64,000 nucleotides of DNA from Pseudomonas anatoliensis (GCF_017976235.1 NZ_JACVHC010000010.1:1-64000); one strand, 5' to 3'; shown: positions 43,509 through 52,917, numbered from the stretch's first letter. A program made the numbers and translations. Notes: a model not told the origin generated them from the letters alone.

Positions 43509-43718
43509 TTAGTGCAGTGTCACAACCCGTCGACTCTCGCCAATCCGGATCCGGTCGAGCGCGCGGTTCAACGCATCAAGTGCGTCGAGAAGTGCTTTGG
43601 CTTCCGCTTCTCGACCATCACCCCACAAACGTTCGGCCATTTTGTTCAACGCCTGAATCGATCGCTCGATTTCCGCGGCGGTGGCGGCCTCTTTACTGAC
43701 CGGTTGTTTCTTGGGCAT
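43509..43718 (-). CDS. Small helical hypothetical protein
   Basis: A 69-residue Lys/Ala/Leu-rich helical protein (EIERSIQALNKMAERLWG, then ALLDALDALNRALDRIR). The start is the ATG at 43718 (MPKKQP) with AGGAA; the frame is open upstream to 43760. The Lys-rich tail may bind nucleic acid, but this is inferred from composition. It is convergent with the cupin gene. No family recognised. Confidence 0.65.
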   Translation of the reverse strand: MPKKQPVSKEAATAAEIERSIQALNKMAERLWGDGREAEAKALLDALDALNRALDRIRIGESRRVVTLH

Positions 43719-43905
43719 TCGGTGGTTTTCCTGCAAAACGGGTGGCTGCCGTTTTAGCACGATGCCCGCGTGCCGTGAAGTTCAAAGGCACATTGGCCAA
43801 TGTGCTTTTAACTTTTTCCATCATGCTTTTAACAAAGGTTTACACCAGCTTTTTAATGCGATCGATATAGTTTGGCGTAACTAACGTAATGCAGAGAAAG
43901 TGGTA

Positions 43906-44571
43906 ATGCGGTCGAGCAACAATCTAATAAATCCTGAACTGATAAAGATTCGACGGCTGTTCGCCACGCCTCTGGCAAGTATCCAGTACCCCGACGCCGA
44001 AAGGCTCAACACAGAGCTGAAAACCCTGATCACCCGACGCATGGCCGAAGATCGCAGCGGTGCACAGCGTAGCAATGACGGCGGCTGGCAGTCTTCGAAT
44101 GACTTCCCCGCGTGGGGAGGTGAGGCCTGCGACGCTTTGGTCAAATTCGCCACGGAATTTGCCGTTCAACTTACGGCTGTTCACAGCGATCAATACGGCC
44201 TGACCGAGCCCGCGTTCAAATGGAAATTAAATGCCTGGGCGAATGTAAACGAGGCCGGCCACAGTAATGCGCTGCATGGCCATCCGGGTGCGTTCTGGTC
44301 TGGGGTTTATTGGGTTGACGCCGGCGGCCGGGAAGGCGATCCAGCAGTGGGCGGTGATCTGGAGTTCATCGACCCACGCGGGATGGTCGCATCGACCTAC
44401 AATCCTGCTCTGCGCATGAGAGTTGAAGGTTGCATCAGTGCGGGTTTTAGCACTACGTGTGTTGCCCAAAGTGGCACTTTCCTCATGTTCCCGTCGTGGT
44501 TGATGCACTCGGTGAAACGGTATGAAGGAACGAGGCCGCGAATTTCTATCGCATTCAACTTCGGTGCGTGA
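43906..44571 (+). CDS. Putative 2OG-Fe(II) oxygenase (TIGR02466-type)
   Basis: A 221-residue protein (or two codons more from the GTG at 43900). The pattern RRLFATPLASIQYP at the start, then NALHGHPGAFWSGVYWVD, GGDLEFIDPRG and the late FPSWLMHSVKRYEG...RISIAFNF matches the family of putative iron/2-oxoglutarate oxygenases in TIGR02466. The His-Xn-His set is consistent with a facial triad (the first His in HGHP, the final one in LMHSV, with an Asp or Glu in GDLEF). Substrate unknown. It has no clear operon partner. Confidence 0.82.
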   Translation: MRSSNNLINPELIKIRRLFATPLASIQYPDAERLNTELKTLITRRMAEDRSGAQRSNDGGWQSSNDFPAWGGEACDALVKFATEFAVQLTAVHSDQYGLTEPAFKWKLNAWANVNEAGHSNALHGHPGAFWSGVYWVDAGGREGDPAVGGDLEFIDPRGMVASTYNPALRMRVEGCISAGFSTTCVAQSGTFLMFPSWLMHSVKRYEGTRPRISIAFNFGA

Positions 44572-44746
44572 AGAAACTTCGTTCTGCTTTCATCGGTGAA
44601 CACATCGCGTGCGCTTTGATCATTGTTTTTTCTAATGTTGGTTATCAAGCCATGCAAATCATGGGCACGTGTTCACGCTCGCGACAACATCCAGTTCGTC
44701 GCCTAACCTGTTACAGCAAGTTCGCATCTGACAGGGAGGCCAAGAC

Positions 44747-45214
44747 ATGCCAATGGACTTTAGAAGTGATCTCGTCGCAGCAATTCTTTTGATCGTTCCA
44801 TTGTTCCTTTTCGCAAGTATGGGGACCGACCCGCTTTATTCGGGCATCTGGTATCTCAGCGGCGTGCCTTTGGTCGCGCTGATTCCGGGACTGATTGCGC
44901 GCGCGCCAGCGTTGTTTTTGACGGGAACAACAGCCGCAGCAATCACGACTCTTTTGATCTACATCTCACTCATGTCCAGCATGGGTAGAGAGGCGGGTCT
45001 TGTCGGACTTGGGCACCTGTTTTCCGTCCTTGGCATGCTGGTAGGCACATGCCTGTCGATTTGGTTCTTGAAGTACTGCGTCAAAGCAACGTTGCCGTGG
45101 ATTGTTGCGAGTGTTGCGTTTCTGGGAGCTGGCCTTGGTTTTTTATTAGCGCAGATGATCGTTTGCAATACGCTCATCTATTGCGGCGCACTTTCGTTTG
45201 GCATTTGGAGTTGA
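44747..45214 (+). CDS. Hypothetical inner-membrane protein
   Basis: A 155-residue protein with four or five hydrophobic helices (about 10-28, 38-50, 55-77, 85-108 and 118-145). An AGGGAGG site precedes the ATG. There is one Cys pair near the C-terminus (IVCNTLIYCG). No family recognised. It lies between the oxygenase gene and the T6SS cassette; a link with either is not supported. Confidence 0.72.
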   Translation: MPMDFRSDLVAAILLIVPLFLFASMGTDPLYSGIWYLSGVPLVALIPGLIARAPALFLTGTTAAAITTLLIYISLMSSMGREAGLVGLGHLFSVLGMLVGTCLSIWFLKYCVKATLPWIVASVAFLGAGLGFLLAQMIVCNTLIYCGALSFGIWS

Positions 45215-45365
45215 CGTAAGGACGCGTCCGCTTCTAGCGCAGCGCGTTTTTACACACTCAGGGTCAGAAACGGACGTTCGATGGATGAGTGCCTGGAAGT
45301 GAGCGAAACCAAGAAACATATTGTTTCAATTCTTTGAATCTCCTACGTACTGGGGCTCTCCGGGC

Positions 45366-45389
45366 AACTGCGCAACTTCTTGCGCAGTT
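45366..45389 (+). promoter_or_regulatory. Perfect hairpin upstream of vgrG
   Basis: AACTGCGCAA / TTGCGCAGTT with loop CTTC lies 110 bp before the vgrG ATG. No T tract follows, so it is not a clear terminator. The 287-bp gap (45215-45501) is otherwise without an identified feature. Role unknown; a post-transcriptional regulator site is possible. Confidence 0.35.
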
Positions 45390-45501
45390 CAAGCACGTTA
45401 TGATTGCGCGCCTCACAGAGCTGCTCGCCCAGAGCCCCCATGTCTCACAGACGAGCTTGGGTTTTAAGGAAGATCTACAGCACGTCAAGGAGCAACAAAA
45501 G

Positions 45502-47862
45502 ATGTTCAGTCCTGCCAACCAAGCTCATTTCAGCCTGACCATCGATAATCTTGAGCACGATCTTCAGGTGCTTTCGTTTACCGGCACCGAAGGTATTAGC
45601 CAACCCTACGCATTCGATGTGGAACTGGTCAGCGAAAACCCCGACCTGGACTTGGAAACCCTGCTCCACAAACAGGCGTTCCTGGCGTTGGACATTAACG
45701 GCAGTGGCATCCACGGCCAGATCTACCGCGTCGCCCAGGGCGATGCCGGCAAGCGCCTGACCCGCTACAAAGTCTCGATGGTGCCGCAACTGCAATACCT
45801 GCATCACCGCACCAACCAACGCATCTACCAGCAGATGTCAGCGCCGAAAATCATCGCGCTGATCCTTGAAGAGCACGGCATCAAAGGCAACGCCTACAGC
45901 TTCCAGCTGAGCCAGCCGTGCCCGGATCGCGACTATTGCGTGCAATACGACGAAACCGATCTGCACTTTGTCCAGCGCTTGTGCGAAGAGGAAGCCATTC
46001 ACTACCACTTCCAGCACAGCGACAAAGGTCACCTGCTGGTGTTCGGCGACGACCAGACCGTGTTCCAGAAACTCGGCCAGCCCACCGCCTACGTGCAAGG
46101 CAGCGGGATGGTCGCCGACGAACCGGTGATCAAAGGCTTCAAACTGCGCCTGGAAACCCGCACCAGCCGCGTCACGCGACGCGATTACGACTTCGAAAAA
46201 CCGCGCCTGCAAATGGAAGCTGCTTATAAGCCTGAAGGCGAGAGCACCGAACCGGATCTCGAAGACTACGACTACCCCGGCCGCTTCATCGAGCGTGCGC
46301 GCGGTAAGTTCCTCAGCCAACGCGCCCTCGAACGCCACCGCGCCGACTACCGTCAGGCCGAAGGTCGCGGCGACCAGACCAAACTGGTCAGCGGCCACTT
46401 CATGGAAATGTCCGACCACCCGCGCAGCGAGTGGAACGACCTGTGGCTGCTCACCGAAATCGTCCACGAAGGCAAACAGCCGCAAGTCCTCGAAGAAGGC
46501 GTGACCAGCGACACCACCGATAACAAGGACGACTTTCACCAGGGCTACCGCAACACCTTCCTCGCCACCCCGTGGGACGTGTTCTACCGCCCGGCCCTCG
46601 AACACCCGAAACCCCGCGTCCTCGGCAGCCAGACCGCCCACGTCACCGGCCCCAAAGGCGAAGAAATCCACTGCGACCAATACGGCCGCATCAAGGTCCA
46701 GTTCCACTGGGACCGCGAAGGCCAGGCCGACGACAAAACCAGCTGCTGGATGCGCGTTTCCAGCTCCTGGGCCGGTGACCGCTACGGCGCCATCAGCATC
46801 CCGCGGATCGGCATGGAAGTCCTCGTCACCTTCCTCGAAGGCGACCCTGACCAACCCCTCGTCACCGGTTGCCTGTACCACAAGGAAAACCCGGTGCCGT
46901 ATGCACTGCCGGCGAACAAGACTCGCAGTGTGTTCAAAACGCTTAGCTCACCGGGTGGTGGTGGGTACAACGAACTGCGTATTGAAGACAAGAAAGGTGC
47001 GGAGCAGATCTACATTCACGCCCAGCGCGATTGGGATGAGAACGTTGAGCACGATCAGAAGATTCGGGTCGGCAATGAACGTCACGACACGGTGGAGAAG
47101 AACAGCTACACCGAGCTCAAGGCAGAAGAGCATCGCACCACCATCAGCGACCGCAAGGTTGAGGTCAAAGCCAATGACCATTTGGTGATAGGCCAAAACC
47201 AGCACATCAAATTGGGCACCGCGCAGTTGATGACGGCAGGCAAAGAAATTCATCTCAAGGCCGGGCAGAAAATGGTTATCGAAGCAGGCACGGAGCTCAC
47301 CGTGAAGGCCGGGGGTAGCTTCATCAAGCTGGATGCCGGTGGCATTACCGTAGTGGGTCCGGTCATCAAGCTGAACGCAGGAGGAGCGGCGGGTGTCGGG
47401 ACCGGAAATGCCGCGCTCCTGCCGCTAGTGCCACTGCCAGCGGCCTCTGACAAGGCCGGCGAAGTCCCCGAGCGGGGCGAGTCGCAACCGGCGCCGGACG
47501 TCATTCACAAACTCAGCGCAACCATCAGTGCAGTGCCCGGTCATCCCGGTTACGAAGATGAGCCCTATACGCTATTCGCCGATGGCGCGGTGATTCAGGA
47601 AGGCCTTACGGGCGAAGACGGTAAGATCAAGTTCGATCACGTTCCGGGCACTCAGGCTTACGCGGTGGAGTTGGTTAATGGCCATCGTTTCGAGATTGAA
47701 CCCAAAGAAGAAAGCAGCCAATCCGCTTCACAGAACCAACAACTGGCACGTCAAGGCTATCGCGACTATCACGCGCAGGCCGATCAGCTCGAACCGATGG
47801 GCTCGACGGATGACTACCGCGCCGTTACGTTGAACCCGGCCAGCAAGCCGAAGAGCCATTGA
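45502..47862 (+). CDS. vgrG: Type VI secretion tip protein VgrG with C-terminal extension
   Basis: A 786-residue T6SS spike protein. The gp27-like part (about 1-380) starts with FSLTIDNLEHDLQVLSFTGTEGISQPYAFDVEL and has YCVQYDETDLHFVQRLCEEEAIHYHF. The gp5-like OB-fold has CWMRVSSSWAGDRYGAISIPRIGMEVLVTFLEGDPDQP, and DUF2345-like beta-helix repeats follow. From about 668 there is an extension of 118 residues with a beta-rich, transthyretin-like segment (YTLFADGAVIQEGLTGEDGKI). The start is ATG at 45502 with AAGGAG; the frame is open to 45289. The effector gene follows, and no T6SS core gene is in the window. Confidence 0.95.
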   Translation: MFSPANQAHFSLTIDNLEHDLQVLSFTGTEGISQPYAFDVELVSENPDLDLETLLHKQAFLALDINGSGIHGQIYRVAQGDAGKRLTRYKVSMVPQLQYLHHRTNQRIYQQMSAPKIIALILEEHGIKGNAYSFQLSQPCPDRDYCVQYDETDLHFVQRLCEEEAIHYHFQHSDKGHLLVFGDDQTVFQKLGQPTAYVQGSGMVADEPVIKGFKLRLETRTSRVTRRDYDFEKPRLQMEAAYKPEGESTEPDLEDYDYPGRFIERARGKFLSQRALERHRADYRQAEGRGDQTKLVSGHFMEMSDHPRSEWNDLWLLTEIVHEGKQPQVLEEGVTSDTTDNKDDFHQGYRNTFLATPWDVFYRPALEHPKPRVLGSQTAHVTGPKGEEIHCDQYGRIKVQFHWDREGQADDKTSCWMRVSSSWAGDRYGAISIPRIGMEVLVTFLEGDPDQPLVTGCLYHKENPVPYALPANKTRSVFKTLSSPGGGGYNELRIEDKKGAEQIYIHAQRDWDENVEHDQKIRVGNERHDTVEKNSYTELKAEEHRTTISDRKVEVKANDHLVIGQNQHIKLGTAQLMTAGKEIHLKAGQKMVIEAGTELTVKAGGSFIKLDAGGITVVGPVIKLNAGGAAGVGTGNAALLPLVPLPAASDKAGEVPERGESQPAPDVIHKLSATISAVPGHPGYEDEPYTLFADGAVIQEGLTGEDGKIKFDHVPGTQAYAVELVNGHRFEIEPKEESSQSASQNQQLARQGYRDYHAQADQLEPMGSTDDYRAVTLNPASKPKSH

Positions 47863-47879
47863 ATGCAGGAAGCAATCGA

Positions 47880-50069
47880 ATGACGACTGATTACAGCAAA
47901 GAAGTTATCCAACTGACGCCTACAGAACACAAGTCCACTTCCCTGACCATGGACTGGTTTGCGAGGAAAGCGCTCTACCCACCACGTGCCGGCATTAAGG
48001 TCACCCCATTGATCAATGGTGATAAGGCATTCGGCGCTGTATACGATGCCATTGAGGCCGCGACGAAGAGTGTCGAAATCATCAGTTGGGGATTCGACCC
48101 GGCGATGCGTTTCAAGCCGGGCAGCGATCGCATCGGCGAGCTGCTGGATGTTCGAGGTCGCCACGGGGTCAAGACGCGTGTGCTGATCTGGAAAAACCCA
48201 GTGGCCAATTTTGTTGAAAACACCATCATTGGCGATGGCCTGACTGGCTCAGGCGGGACGGCCATGGGCTCTGGCATCACCAAGGGCAGTGCAGGTTCCA
48301 GCCGCACGCTCGAAGATCGCCAGAAACTGGAATATCGCCGCACGATTCATCAACATGAACTGACCAAACTTCGTGCCGGTGAAATCCCCGCCTATGGGAC
48401 CAGTGGTTTTCGCTACGACCAACGCGAAACGGAGCTGCTGGCCATTCTGCTCGACATTGAAACCGAACTGAGCGGACAAGGTGGCTACAACAAACTAAGA
48501 GGATCCGGTGCGCCCAAATATTCCCCGCAGGATCAGGAATACACCCGGGAATGGTTCAGCCGCGTCCACGATGGCCGGATGCAGAACGTCGAGTTTCGCA
48601 CCCGTGACTTTTCTACAGAGATACCCCTTAATGCCGCCATACGCGGACCGCAGATGAGCGATGAAAAAGGACGTGTGGCGACCCTTTTTCGATTGATGAA
48701 AGGGGAAGCCCCCGATACCAATTTTGCGCATATGTTGCTGTTAACTCTGTTTGGCAGCCACCACCAGAAAATGGTGTTAGTGGACTACGAAGACACTGCG
48801 AACGCGGTTGGCTTCGTCATGGGGCACAACATGCATCGCAATTATTGGGATACCAGCGCGCACCTGTACGACGACAAAGCCGCGCGGCGTAGTCCAGGCT
48901 TCGGTCCCTGGCAGGACTTGTCGATGAAAGTGCAAGGTCCTGCTTTGCACGACCTGAACCACAACTTCAGCACTGCCTGGGATCGGGAAACCTTCTGGGT
49001 CAAAAAATGGTTTGCCGATGGCCTGCGCGATCAACGCCAAGCCATCAAGCCGGACAACTTCAAAGCCGCCGGTTCGACCATGGCGCAGATTTGCCGCACA
49101 CAACCACAGGAAGGTGCCGAGACCTCCATTTTGGAGCTGTACCACAAGGCTCTGGGCAACGTGCGCAACTACGCCTATTTTGAAAACCAGTATTTCCGCT
49201 ACCCGCCGTTTGCCAAACAGTTGCGTGAATTGGCGGCTGCATACCGAAGCAAAAAACGCAAAAATCCTCTCTATCTGTTCGTGGTCACAAACAACCCTAA
49301 CGACAAGGGATTTTCCAGCACCACTTATGCCACCTTGCAGGAACTGGGGCAGGAGCAGCTGATGCCCCAGGCTCAGCGCACTCTGGTGGAGGAAATGTTG
49401 CAAAAACGCAGTCGCCTAGCTTATCTGAACGAGAATCTCAGTCCTAATCCCGGCGTGCAGAGGAATCAGTTAAAAAAAATAGGGTGGCTGGAAAACGATA
49501 TTACCGACCTGGAAAAAAAAGGGGTTACCCCTGAGTTAGAGCAGCGCCTGGGAGGTCTCAAACCAACAGATATTCCTGAACTTGGCAAACCGAAAAACGG
49601 AGAGGAAGAAGATCAAAAGCCCTACGCTCTGAAAGACATACCAGGCCTCAAGATCGTCATCGCGACACTGACTGCTTGCACCCCAGAGCCCGGAAGCACG
49701 CTAGCCGAGGGCGAGCAGGCTTTTTTCAGGGACATCTACGTGCACTCAAAATTGCTGGTGGTGGACGATGTCTTCAGTCTGCTCAGTTCTGCAAATATCA
49801 ACACTCGTAGCCTGCATACCGATTCGGAGTTAGGTCTGGCTGCGCCGGATGCTGAGTTGGCCAAGCGTTGGCGGGAGGAGTTGTGGAAGTTGCATGGTGG
49901 TGAGTCGATTAGCGACGAAAAGGGGCGCTGTAATGCGGCTGCTAACTTCAAAAATTGGAACGAAGTGATGGATGAAAACTGGAAAAGAAAGGGCCAAAAC
50001 AAGCCTTTGATCGAGCATTTAACTCGTTTTTGGGATGTGGAGACGCCATATGCTAAAGCCATTGACTAA
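47880..50069 (+). CDS. tle5b: T6SS phospholipase D effector, Tle5b/PldB type
   Basis: A 729-residue phospholipase D-family effector. Two HKD motifs are intact: HQKMVLVDYED near residue 294 and HSKLLVVDD near residue 621, each with the downstream Asn/Ser-rich strand (GHNMHRNYW; SSANINTRSL). Length, the upstream vgrG and three downstream immunity-like genes match the P. aeruginosa vgrG5-pldB locus, recalled from the literature. It has no signal peptide, as expected for a spike-loaded toxin that hydrolyses membrane phospholipids of the target cell. The start is the ATG at 47880 with AGGAAG; the TTG at 47859 is less likely. It overlaps the next gene by 20 bp. Confidence 0.92.
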   Translation: MTTDYSKEVIQLTPTEHKSTSLTMDWFARKALYPPRAGIKVTPLINGDKAFGAVYDAIEAATKSVEIISWGFDPAMRFKPGSDRIGELLDVRGRHGVKTRVLIWKNPVANFVENTIIGDGLTGSGGTAMGSGITKGSAGSSRTLEDRQKLEYRRTIHQHELTKLRAGEIPAYGTSGFRYDQRETELLAILLDIETELSGQGGYNKLRGSGAPKYSPQDQEYTREWFSRVHDGRMQNVEFRTRDFSTEIPLNAAIRGPQMSDEKGRVATLFRLMKGEAPDTNFAHMLLLTLFGSHHQKMVLVDYEDTANAVGFVMGHNMHRNYWDTSAHLYDDKAARRSPGFGPWQDLSMKVQGPALHDLNHNFSTAWDRETFWVKKWFADGLRDQRQAIKPDNFKAAGSTMAQICRTQPQEGAETSILELYHKALGNVRNYAYFENQYFRYPPFAKQLRELAAAYRSKKRKNPLYLFVVTNNPNDKGFSSTTYATLQELGQEQLMPQAQRTLVEEMLQKRSRLAYLNENLSPNPGVQRNQLKKIGWLENDITDLEKKGVTPELEQRLGGLKPTDIPELGKPKNGEEEDQKPYALKDIPGLKIVIATLTACTPEPGSTLAEGEQAFFRDIYVHSKLLVVDDVFSLLSSANINTRSLHTDSELGLAAPDAELAKRWREELWKLHGGESISDEKGRCNAAANFKNWNEVMDENWKRKGQNKPLIEHLTRFWDVETPYAKAID

Positions 50070-50964
50070 AGCCACATTTTTTTGTGCCCTCATTCTTTCA
50101 CTTCTGCTGAGCGGAGCTCCGGCCATGGCCTATCCAGCTTTTACCTGTGCCTACGAAAAAGACAACAACCCTCCGCTGGATGCAGACGCCGAGCGCTGGT
50201 TTCAACGAGCCCGACATTTGGAGAAAGAGTTGGGGCATTGGCCTGAGGTTGTGGCGCTTTATGAAAAAGCCATCGCTAAAGATCATTGGAAGGCGATGCA
50301 TAATCTTGCACAGCTCTATCGTGTCGGTGAACCGGGAACTGAAAAAAATCCCGGAATAGAAGTCGACACCAGCAAGATGCTCGACCTCTACGAGCGCATG
50401 GTGAAACTCAAAGTCCCGCTGGGTTATTACAATTGGTCCGTGGTTGCCGAAAACGGTCTAGGAGTATTGAAGTCAGATCGCATGGCCAGTTCCTACATGT
50501 TCCAAGCGGCGCAATTGGGCAGTCCATTGGCTCAAGTGCGTATTGGAAATTACCTTGCGTTCCAATTGCCCAGGGATAAACAAGATGAACGAATGGCTGA
50601 ACCATATTTTCAATGTGCTGGAGCTCAAGACTCACCAGAGGCTATTATAGAAACAGCTGCATTCTATAAAATCTCTAAAGAAAATATGCCTCTCGCATTA
50701 TTCTATTATCAACGCGCCGCATCGCTGGGTAGCTCTTCAGGGTTAAATAATCTAAAAGGCGCCTTTGAACCTACTCCTCGACCAATTTATAACTTTGGAT
50801 ATCAACCAGATCCTAAGCTTCATGAACTGTATGCTGGCCTATGGAAGCAATTGGATGCTAATCCTGAATTGCGCTTCCCTAATCTGATGAAAGACCACCC
50901 GCTTCCAGCCCACCCGAAGCAAGGCTTTGACGCAGAACATCCGGACCGTCGACCTGAAATATGA
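50050..50964 (+). CDS. Sel1-like immunity protein, copy 1
   Basis: A 304-residue protein with signal peptide (MLKPLTKATFFCALILSLLLS, cleavage at AMAYP), so periplasmic, where a Tle5 toxin must be neutralised. The mature domain has Sel1-like helical repeats (HWKAMHNLAQLYRVG; PLGYYNWSVVAENGLGV; SPLAQVRIGNYLAF) and a DUF6396-like end (YNFGYQPDPKLHELYAGLWKQL; PLPAHPKQGFDAEHPD). The ATG at 50050 overlaps the toxin gene by 20 bp. It is tandem with two paralogues. C-terminal coding half is AT-richer than most genes in the window. Confidence 0.87.
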   Translation: MLKPLTKATFFCALILSLLLSGAPAMAYPAFTCAYEKDNNPPLDADAERWFQRARHLEKELGHWPEVVALYEKAIAKDHWKAMHNLAQLYRVGEPGTEKNPGIEVDTSKMLDLYERMVKLKVPLGYYNWSVVAENGLGVLKSDRMASSYMFQAAQLGSPLAQVRIGNYLAFQLPRDKQDERMAEPYFQCAGAQDSPEAIIETAAFYKISKENMPLALFYYQRAASLGSSSGLNNLKGAFEPTPRPIYNFGYQPDPKLHELYAGLWKQLDANPELRFPNLMKDHPLPAHPKQGFDAEHPDRRPEI

Positions 50965-51908
50965 GTCATCTCCTTCAACAAGAAATGCGTGGGCGCATAC
51001 CTGGGCGATTGATTAAAGCAATGGCTTTTTGTGCTGTCTGCATGTGCGGCGTATTCAATGGCACTCCAGCCATAGCCTATCCAACGTTTACCTGTGCCTA
51101 CGAAAAAGACCACAACCCGCCGCTGGATGCGGAAGCGGAGCGCTGGTTTCAACAGGCCCGCGCGTTGGAGAAGGTACGAGGTGTCAAAGACTGGATAACC
51201 ATCGTGGGGCTCTACGAAAAAGCGATCGCCAAAGATCATTGGAAGGCGATGCATAACCTGGCGGGACTTTACCGCACGGGTTGGCCAGGGCAACCGGGTG
51301 TTGAACAAGATACCAGCAAGATGCTCGACCTCTACGAGCGCATGGTGAAGTTCAAAGTCCCGCTGGGTTATTACAACTGGGCCGTGGTTGCCGAAAATGG
51401 ACGAGGAGTGTTGAAGTCAGATCGCATGGCAAGTTCCTATATGTTCCAGGCAGCGCAGCTAGGCAGTCCTTTAGCACAAGTTCGAATCGGGAATTACCTT
51501 TCATTCGAATTGCCTCGAGACAAGCAGGATGACCGAATGGCTGAGCCATACTTTCGATGTGCTGGCGCTCAAGACTCGCCGGAAGCAATCATAGAAGCAG
51601 CCGCATTCTATAAAATCTCTAAAAAAAATAAACCTCTCGCACTGTTCTATTATCAACGTGCAGCATCACTGGGTAGTTCTACAGGGTTAAGTAATCTAAA
51701 AGGGGCCTTTGAACCTAATCCTCGACCAATTTATAACTTTGGATATCAACCAGATCCTAAGCTTCATGAGCTGTATGCCGGTCTATGGAAGCAATTGGAT
51801 GCTAACCCTGCGTTGCGTTTCCCTAATCTGATGAAAGACCATCCGCTTCCGGCCCACCCTAAGCAAGGCTTCGACGCAGAGCATCCGGATCGCCGACCCG
51901 AAATATGA
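50961..51908 (+). CDS. Sel1-like immunity protein, copy 2 (mosaic)
   Basis: A 315-residue paralogue of copy 1. It starts in an ATGA overlap with copy 1. The N-terminal half is nearly identical to copy 3, including the leader (MSHLLQQEMRGRIPGRLIKA) and the VKDWITIVGLYEKA segment. From about residue 173 it instead follows copy 1 (RIGNY, AFYKISKKN, FEPNPRPIYNFGYQPDPKLHELYAGLWKQLDANP is the copy 1 version). A hydrophobic signal (CAVCMCGVF... AIA) precedes the mature domain. The shared block KSDRMASSYMFQAAQLGSPLAQV spans the joint. Confidence 0.87.
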   Translation: MSHLLQQEMRGRIPGRLIKAMAFCAVCMCGVFNGTPAIAYPTFTCAYEKDHNPPLDAEAERWFQQARALEKVRGVKDWITIVGLYEKAIAKDHWKAMHNLAGLYRTGWPGQPGVEQDTSKMLDLYERMVKFKVPLGYYNWAVVAENGRGVLKSDRMASSYMFQAAQLGSPLAQVRIGNYLSFELPRDKQDDRMAEPYFRCAGAQDSPEAIIEAAAFYKISKKNKPLALFYYQRAASLGSSTGLSNLKGAFEPNPRPIYNFGYQPDPKLHELYAGLWKQLDANPALRFPNLMKDHPLPAHPKQGFDAEHPDRRPEI

Positions 51909-52852
51909 GTGATCTCCTTCAACAAGAAATGCGTGGGCGCATACCTGGGCGATTGATTAAAGCAATGGCTTTTTGTGCTGTATGCATGTGCGGTGTATTC
52001 AATGTCACTCCAGCCATGGCCTATCCAACGTTTACCTGTGCCTACGAAAAAGACCACAACCCACAACTGGATGCGGAAGCCGAGCGCTGGTTTCAACAGG
52101 CCCGCGCGTTGGAGAAAGTACGAGGCGTCAAAGACTGGATAACCATCGTCGGGCTCTACGAAAAAGCCATCGCCAAAGATCATTGGAAGGCGATGCATAA
52201 CCTGGCGGGACTCTACCGCACGGGCTGGCCAGGGCAACCGGGTGTTGAACAAGACACCAGCAAGATGCTCGACCTCTATGAGCGCATGGTGAAGCTCAAA
52301 GTCCCGCTGGGTTATTACAACTGGGCCGTGGTTGCCGAAAATGGACGAGGAGTTTTGAAGTCGGACCGGATGGCCAGTTCTTATATGTTTCAGGCAGCGC
52401 AATTAGGCAGTCCATTAGCTCAGGTTCAAATCGGCCAATACTTCGCTTTTGCTCTCCCTAGGGATAAGCAAGACGATGACATGGCTGAGCGCTATTACCG
52501 TTGCGCTGGGGCGCAAGACAACCCTGATGCAATATTGAAAACCGCGAGCTTTTATGAGATCGCTAAAAAAAACAAACCTCGAGCGTTATTCTATTATCAG
52601 CGAGCAGCGACATTGGGTAGCGCCACAGCATTAAGCAATTTAAAAGGAGCATTCGAGGAGCAGCCTGAACCTATGTATAACTTTGGTTATCAACCAGACA
52701 AAAAGCTCCATGAGCTTTATTCGGCTCTATGGAAACAGCTGCGGGCCGACCGGAGTCTACGTTTCCCTAATCTCATAAAAGAACATCCACTTCCCGCTCA
52801 CCCCAAGCAAGGCTTTGACGCAGAGCACCCAGACCGCCGGCCGGAACTATGA
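51905..52852 (+). CDS. Sel1-like immunity protein, copy 3
   Basis: A 315-residue paralogue that starts in an ATGA overlap with copy 2. The leader and the first 170 residues match copy 2. The second half is distinct: AFALPRDKQDDDMAERYYRCAGAQDNP, SFYEIAKKNKP, EEQPEPMYNFGYQPDKKLHELYSALWKQLRADRS. It keeps the same end motif (PLPAHPKQGFDAEHPDRRPE). Signal and Sel1-like repeats as in the others. Three copies may protect against related toxins or raise dose. Binding to this toxin is inferred from position only. Confidence 0.86.
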   Translation: MSDLLQQEMRGRIPGRLIKAMAFCAVCMCGVFNVTPAMAYPTFTCAYEKDHNPQLDAEAERWFQQARALEKVRGVKDWITIVGLYEKAIAKDHWKAMHNLAGLYRTGWPGQPGVEQDTSKMLDLYERMVKLKVPLGYYNWAVVAENGRGVLKSDRMASSYMFQAAQLGSPLAQVQIGQYFAFALPRDKQDDDMAERYYRCAGAQDNPDAILKTASFYEIAKKNKPRALFYYQRAATLGSATALSNLKGAFEEQPEPMYNFGYQPDKKLHELYSALWKQLRADRSLRFPNLIKEHPLPAHPKQGFDAEHPDRRPEL

Positions 52853-52917
52853 AGTCGTGAGTCTTTCCCTGCCATCTCAGGTTTCAATGCCCCGCCAGTT
52901 TCAACAGGTAGACAAGA

